A DNA stretch of 9,165 bases from an uncultured Clostridia bacterium (GTDB taxonomy: Bacteria; Bacillota; Clostridia; Oscillospirales; Ruminococcaceae), in contig CANDLP010000065.1 in NCBI GenBank assembly GCA_947385505.1, forward strand, positions 1 to 9,165, read 5' to 3'. Shown one piece after another: positions 5,291-9,165 of this stretch. Each line of letters opens with the position of its first letter. The stretch's first letter is position 1. Both the position numbers and the translations under genes were made by a program. Under the pieces are notes generated by a model, which was not told the origin of the DNA, did not search any database, and saw nothing but the letters and a program-made list of their open reading frames with translations.

Positions 5291-6749
5291 ATTTGTCACC
5301 TTCATTATATTTTTTTAAACTTAAAATCATAGAAAACAATTTCTTATTTCTTATAAGCTCCAGTATTAAAAAAGTCAAAATAATAAAATTAAATATCCAT
5401 TTTTGGCTGTACAGAGTGTAATATAAAAAAGAAATAATAAATATTACAGCAATAAATTGAATTTGTCTTAAAATACTATCTACCGATCTGTAATATTTTT
5501 GTCCCCAAAAAGTATTTAATGCGAAAAGTAAAACTCCTGAAACAGCAGAAGAAATAACGGCACCTGTTAGTCCCCAATATTGCGTAAAAAAATAGCATAA
5601 TGCACAATTAAACAGTAATGACACTAAATTGTTAATTAACGAAATATGATTTTTTTTAGCTATTGCAATGCCGTAATACGTTGTCTCCATAGCAGTTATA
5701 CATAGCGGATTAATCAGCAAAAAGCCTAATATTTGCTGTTGTTCACGAAAGTTCTCACCTATAAGAAGATACAGCAGGTCAGAAGCCAAAAGTATTATGC
5801 AAAATCCCAAAATACAGAATAAAATAACAATTCTATTAGCCATGCAAATTTCTTTATTATGTGTTTCATAATTTTTATACATAAACGGTGACCAAAATGT
5901 AACAAAGCCTGTTCTAAATACGGCAATAGCAGATATAAATAAAGCGGCAGCAGAAAAAACTCCAAGGTCATGAGCACCAAGATTTTTTTTAATAATCAAC
6001 TGCGATGTATATGTATTTAAATAAGAGATAATGGAAATCGGACAAATAAACACAGCAAAAAAAACAACTTCCTTATATCCTTTATATGATAATGATGTTT
6101 TTTTCACATCTCCAAAAACGGACTTAAACTGAATGCATATGTATATACAAGCAAGAAATAAAATTCCCAGCGCGTTGAAACCGATAATAACAACATTGTT
6201 CACAGTTATCAATGCTGCCGCAACTACAAACAGCTTTAAGAATAACTGCGTTAAAACGCTTTGTACAAAATACTTATGAGTATCACCTTGCATACGGTAA
6301 TTTATATTTAAAAACCGTATAATAATCTGACCCAATACATTTGCAAATATAAATATTGCTGCCGAAATACTTTTGATCCCAATGAACTGATTTGAAAATT
6401 GCTCGCCCCCAAATGCAACAATAAGGGATCCCCATAAAAGAACATTAACAATAGGAATCAAAATACATTTTTGAGCTAAAACCTTATTTGAATCTCCGTT
6501 AGGCGGGTCGTAAAAGAAACGAATATAAGAACTGTCCATTCCAATACACATTATCCCCATTATTACCGAGGAAGCTGAATTGAATAAGTTAACAATTCCA
6601 AATGTTTCCGGTGAAAATATTCTGGTTAAAATAACTGTTGAGGCTGCGGCTATTACAGCATTTATAATGCTTGCCAACATATATTCGGAAATTTTTAAAA
6701 TGTTCTTAAACATAGATTTTTCATATAATTTGTTCAAAAACTTTTTCAT
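5283..6749 (-). CDS. Wzx-type polysaccharide flippase (MOP superfamily)
   Basis: About 488 residues and very hydrophobic, with roughly 12-14 predicted membrane spans, typical of the MOP/PST flippases that move undecaprenyl-linked repeat units across the membrane. The N-terminus shows the familiar layout: a short basic leader, a first helix (about 22-43) ending LTRIFSPETFGI, then a second helix beginning near NLFNSASS. Paired Asp/Arg residues in or near helices (MDSSYIRFFYD) are also usual. The start is uncertain: ATG 6749 has AAGGAG 13 nt upstream, which is rather far. TTG 6785 would lengthen the overlap with the preceding gene to 65 bp. ATG 6713, just past that gene's stop, lacks a clear site. 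The frame overlaps the upstream transferase gene by 29 bp and the downstream fusion gene by 8 bp. It sits between a polymerase/transferase pair and nonulosonate genes, as expected in a Wzx/Wzy cluster. Confidence 0.88.
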   Translation of the reverse strand: MKKFLNKLYEKSMFKNILKISEYMLASIINAVIAAASTVILTRIFSPETFGIVNLFNSASSVIMGIMCIGMDSSYIRFFYDPPNGDSNKVLAQKCILIPIVNVLLWGSLIVAFGGEQFSNQFIGIKSISAAIFIFANVLGQIIIRFLNINYRMQGDTHKYFVQSVLTQLFLKLFVVAAALITVNNVVIIGFNALGILFLACIYICIQFKSVFGDVKKTSLSYKGYKEVVFFAVFICPISIISYLNTYTSQLIIKKNLGAHDLGVFSAAALFISAIAVFRTGFVTFWSPFMYKNYETHNKEICMANRIVILFCILGFCIILLASDLLYLLIGENFREQQQILGFLLINPLCITAMETTYYGIAIAKKNHISLINNLVSLLFNCALCYFFTQYWGLTGAVISSAVSGVLLFALNTFWGQKYYRSVDSILRQIQFIAVIFIISFLYYTLYSQKWIFNFIILTFLILELIRNKKLFSMILSLKKYNEGDKYE

Positions 6750-8010
6750 ATTTTTCGAATATCTCCTTGTAATTCCTTTGCTCAATATACTTTGAACGAA
6801 ATGCAGCCCGATGCTTTCCGGGCAGGAGTCTCCATACGCGCAAATAGGCGCTTAAATTAACAAGAACCTGATATAACCATACTTTTATTCTTTTGTAGGC
6901 ACTTATGTTAATGTCCCTGGTGTAATCATAGCTGTACTTGTCATCTTTCAATACCTTTTCACACAAATCCGCAAGCCGAATATAACACTTTCCGTCATTC
7001 CATTTACCGTAATACGCCTCGATCACAGCGGTTGTTGCCGGAAATTCCGTAATGTCTTTTTCCATATACACCTTAAAATCATGTTCCGTCACTATAAATG
7101 ATTTTTCATTATCTAAAATAATATTATCAAGCTCCCTAGGCATTTTAACCGGTCTTAAAACAGCGCATTTTTTATTGGCAAAGTATATATCCGCTATAGA
7201 AGTGCTAAACCAATTACTGATCGAATCACATACCTTTATCCATTGCCTTATGGAATAACTTTTAATAACCTTAAAGTTTGAAAAGTTTTTTTCAAGTACT
7301 GCAAGTTTATTATCCGTTTCTTCCGCTGGATGCGGTCTGTAAATTATATAAGTATCTTTATTATTTATCAGATAATTTTCAAACCATTGTAGTATTGTTT
7401 TTTTTGATTCTTCTTGAATTTTTATTATTTCATCTGTCTGCCCGATCATTCCGCTTAATCTTTTTTTCTGAGCGCTGCTCATATTGCAGTAAGAAAAAGA
7501 TGAAATAAACAAGTGCCACTTTTTATTTTCGTTTAATGAAAATTCTCGGCTAATTTCTTTTCTTGTCATAAAAACTTCGTCAAATTGGGGGTAATTCAAA
7601 TCCATACCAATGTGTCCCGTCAAATGGATATTTTCCTTACTCACACCAAACTTTTCCAGCCTTTTTTCCGTAGCCTCTCCCCAGACTATATGCTGGGCTT
7701 TTTGGGCAAGACCGGACGGATGCAGTTTTTTTTCATTTTCAAGCTTTTGTGAATATACCTGTTCATATTGTAAGTTTATAATTTTTCTTACATCATTACG
7801 CGCCATATGCAATACGGGAAAAAGATTACTCGTGTTATATAAATATGGAAGCAGTACTACACCATATTTTTTTCTCTTTCTTAACGAACCAACTTCAGCA
7901 ATATCTACACTGTATCCCCTTCTCTTCAGCTCTGCCGAAAGCAAAGCTGCTGTTTCCATTTCCCTGGCTATATGTTCATACAAAATAATAAAGTCAATGC
8001 TTTTATTCAT
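6721..8010 (-). CDS. Predicted GT-B glycosyltransferase of surface-carbohydrate type (YRPHP motif)
   Basis: 429 residues, soluble, no signal peptide. The layout fits GT-B transferases acting on surface glycans. The N-terminal half ends with IVWGEATEKRLEKFGVSKENI (108-128) and GHIGMDL (132-138), a pattern seen in proteins annotated as surface carbohydrate biosynthesis proteins and in CDP-glycerol/TagF-like transferases. The C-terminal half has IIYRPHPAEE (222-231) and SNWFSTSIADIYFANK (265-280), matching the sugar-nucleotide site with a conserved Ser/Thr loop. RPHP motifs also occur in bacterial sialyltransferase families, so transfer of the CMP-activated nonulosonate made by the neighbours is an attractive role, but it is inference. 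The tail (about 365-429) is basic and aromatic and may contact the membrane. ATG 8010 has GGAGA 8 nt upstream and overlaps the polymerase gene by 8 bp; the 3' end overlaps the flippase gene. Confidence 0.68.
   Translation of the reverse strand: MNKSIDFIILYEHIAREMETAALLSAELKRRGYSVDIAEVGSLRKRKKYGVVLLPYLYNTSNLFPVLHMARNDVRKIINLQYEQVYSQKLENEKKLHPSGLAQKAQHIVWGEATEKRLEKFGVSKENIHLTGHIGMDLNYPQFDEVFMTRKEISREFSLNENKKWHLFISSFSYCNMSSAQKKRLSGMIGQTDEIIKIQEESKKTILQWFENYLINNKDTYIIYRPHPAEETDNKLAVLEKNFSNFKVIKSYSIRQWIKVCDSISNWFSTSIADIYFANKKCAVLRPVKMPRELDNIILDNEKSFIVTEHDFKVYMEKDITEFPATTAVIEAYYGKWNDGKCYIRLADLCEKVLKDDKYSYDYTRDINISAYKRIKVWLYQVLVNLSAYLRVWRLLPGKHRAAFRSKYIEQRNYKEIFEKYEKVFEQII
6763..6768 (-). promoter_or_regulatory. 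Ribosome binding site for the flippase, long spacing
   Basis: AAGGAG on the minus strand is the only strong site near the flippase start. It lies inside the 3' end of the transferase gene, 13 nt before ATG 6749. The long spacer may lower initiation or be compensated by coupling to the upstream gene. Confidence 0.5.
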
Positions 8011-9165
8011 TGCAGCGTTCTCCGATCGGATCTTCTAAAATTTTAATAATAACAATTAAAGTTAACCAAAATGTTGCAGAAATCTCGACTTCTAACAGCA
8101 TTGCAGAAAAAAATATTGTTCCAATTCCGCCAAGAACAATAAAATTTTTATTTTTCCAAGCTTTATATACAACGTATAATAATAAAAGCAACAGCAGTAC
8201 TAATCCTATTAGACCCAAAGAGATCCACGCGGAAAGAAATGTATTGTGAGCGGAAAGTTCTGCTTTTCCGGCTGTAATAATTGCCTGAATAGAAGTAACC
8301 AGTCCATATCCCTTTATCGGATGCTCCATTGCTGTTTCAAAGCCGATTTTAAACCGTGTTAATCTGTTTATGTTACTGAAATCCATCCAGCTTCTGTTAA
8401 AAAACCTGTTTAAAATTTCAACTGAAACATATTTCTTTATAAGAAATAATCCCGCTGCCACAGCAGCAAAAGTTATCAGTAGTATTTTTATAATTTTTAT
8501 TGCAGAGATTTTTCCGGTTAAGCAATAGTCTGCAAAAAAAGAGACTGCCAATATTGCAAGGCAAACAAGTCCGCTTCTGCTTCCGGTGGATAGAGTGAAT
8601 ATACTAAAAAATGCAATGCAAAAAATGCAAAACCACTTATTATAATATGATAAGGAATATTTTTTTATTTTGTACAAAGTTAAAAATATTACTTCTATCA
8701 TAAAAAAAGCCAAGTAATTAACATCCATCACCGGACCGTCAAAAAATTTGACAGATAATCTTCCCTCATAATATTGCGGGTCTATAAGCGCAAACAAACA
8801 TATAATTAATCCGGAAATAATATAACAGTCAATCAGTAAAATACACTTTTCGTGCGGCAGGGGCAAAGTTGTTGATAATAAAGTTATTATGTATAGTGCT
8901 AACCAACTCAGTGCGTACGATACATTCATTGTACTGTAGTTCAATCCGGCAACAACGCATACGTTGATTATTGATATTAACAATAACTTATTTAAAAATG
9001 TTAGTTTTATTTTACCGTACGTTTGCATAAAACCAACAATAACAGTAATTATTAACGGAACCGCAAAATTTCCTAATGCAAAATATTTATTTTTACATGC
9101 AATAAGAAAAACAATTATTGCGCCAAATAACCACCAAAATAAAGTTATACTTTTAAATTTTATTC
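8003..9165 (-). CDS. O-antigen/capsule polymerase, Wzy/O-antigen-ligase family (5' end outside window)
   Basis: 386 residues are visible in an open frame that reaches the right edge (first full codon at 9163). An internal ATG at 9028 could be mistaken for a start, but the 45 codons before it encode further membrane segments (LFWWLFGAIIVFLIA and following) and it has no ribosome binding site, so the gene continues past the window. About ten membrane helices are seen. Family signatures are MDVNYLAFF (visible residues 146-154), STGSRSG (192-198) before a helix, and GYG (285-287) followed by HNTFL (306-310) and LGLIGL, typical of the Wzy_C/O-antigen ligase domain. It would polymerise or ligate lipid-linked repeat units on the outer face of the membrane. 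It is the most upstream gene seen; its stop overlaps the next gene's start (ATGAATAA). The operon promoter lies further right. Confidence 0.87.
   Translation of the reverse strand, partial: IKFKSITLFWWLFGAIIVFLIACKNKYFALGNFAVPLIITVIVGFMQTYGKIKLTFLNKLLLISIINVCVVAGLNYSTMNVSYALSWLALYIITLLSTTLPLPHEKCILLIDCYIISGLIICLFALIDPQYYEGRLSVKFFDGPVMDVNYLAFFMIEVIFLTLYKIKKYSLSYYNKWFCIFCIAFFSIFTLSTGSRSGLVCLAILAVSFFADYCLTGKISAIKIIKILLITFAAVAAGLFLIKKYVSVEILNRFFNRSWMDFSNINRLTRFKIGFETAMEHPIKGYGLVTSIQAIITAGKAELSAHNTFLSAWISLGLIGLVLLLLLLLYVVYKAWKNKNFIVLGGIGTIFFSAMLLEVEISATFWLTLIVIIKILEDPIGERCNE

Noticed and set aside
7610..8038. 142-codon plus-strand open frame rich in Ser, Cys and Phe
   Set aside because: It is antisense to the transferase N-terminus; the composition is that expected of a reverse-complement shadow.
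1..9165. CRISPR arrays, tRNA or rRNA genes, complete insertion sequences
   Set aside because: No regularly spaced repeats, cloverleaf-like sequences, rRNA segments or transposase frames with terminal inverted repeats were seen on reading both strands.

Overview
The window is AT-rich (roughly 35-37% G+C by eye) and has strong AAGGAG-type ribosome binding sites, TTG and GTG starts, and tightly overlapping genes. With the protein families present, this suggests a low-GC Gram-positive gut-type bacterium (Clostridia, perhaps Ruminococcus/Oscillospiraceae-like). That placement is inference; no rRNA or marker gene is present.

Left end (1-880): an edge of mobile-element debris. A leftward promoter with perfect consensus boxes (TTGACA, 17 nt, TATAAT) fires out of the window. 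It is bracketed by two GTAC-centred palindromes and lies back-to-back with a rightward promoter serving a 55-residue basic ORF (162-329). That ORF runs into a fossil fragment of a tyrosine recombinase on the minus strand. An AT-rich gene-free stretch follows, with a leftward-facing terminator-like hairpin and then a good rightward promoter.

Centre-left (889-2544, plus): the most striking gene, a 551-residue phage-tail-like protein. Its C-terminal formylglycine-generating-enzyme/C-type-lectin fold matches variable proteins of diversity-generating retroelements (DGRs). The last ~37 codons look like a variable repeat (VR), and many positions are explainable as changes at template adenines. No reverse transcriptase, Avd or template repeat is visible, so it would be a remote, orphan or decayed DGR target. 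It has its own promoter and terminator.

Right two thirds (2631-9165, minus): one surface-glycan operon, transcribed leftward from beyond the right edge. In transcription order it encodes an O-antigen polymerase (Wzy, 5' end cut by the window), a predicted GT-B glycosyltransferase with a YRPHP motif, a Wzx-type flippase, a fusion of a CMP-nonulosonate cytidylyltransferase with a PseG/SpsG-like domain, and a NeuB-family nonulosonate synthase. NeuB would make a nine-carbon acid sugar, the fusion protein would activate it with CMP and may supply its precursor, the transferase could add it to a lipid-linked repeat unit, Wzx would flip the unit and Wzy would polymerise it. Early nucleotide-sugar enzymes and most glycosyltransferases are not in view. 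The VP gene and the operon converge on a hairpin at 2556-2594.
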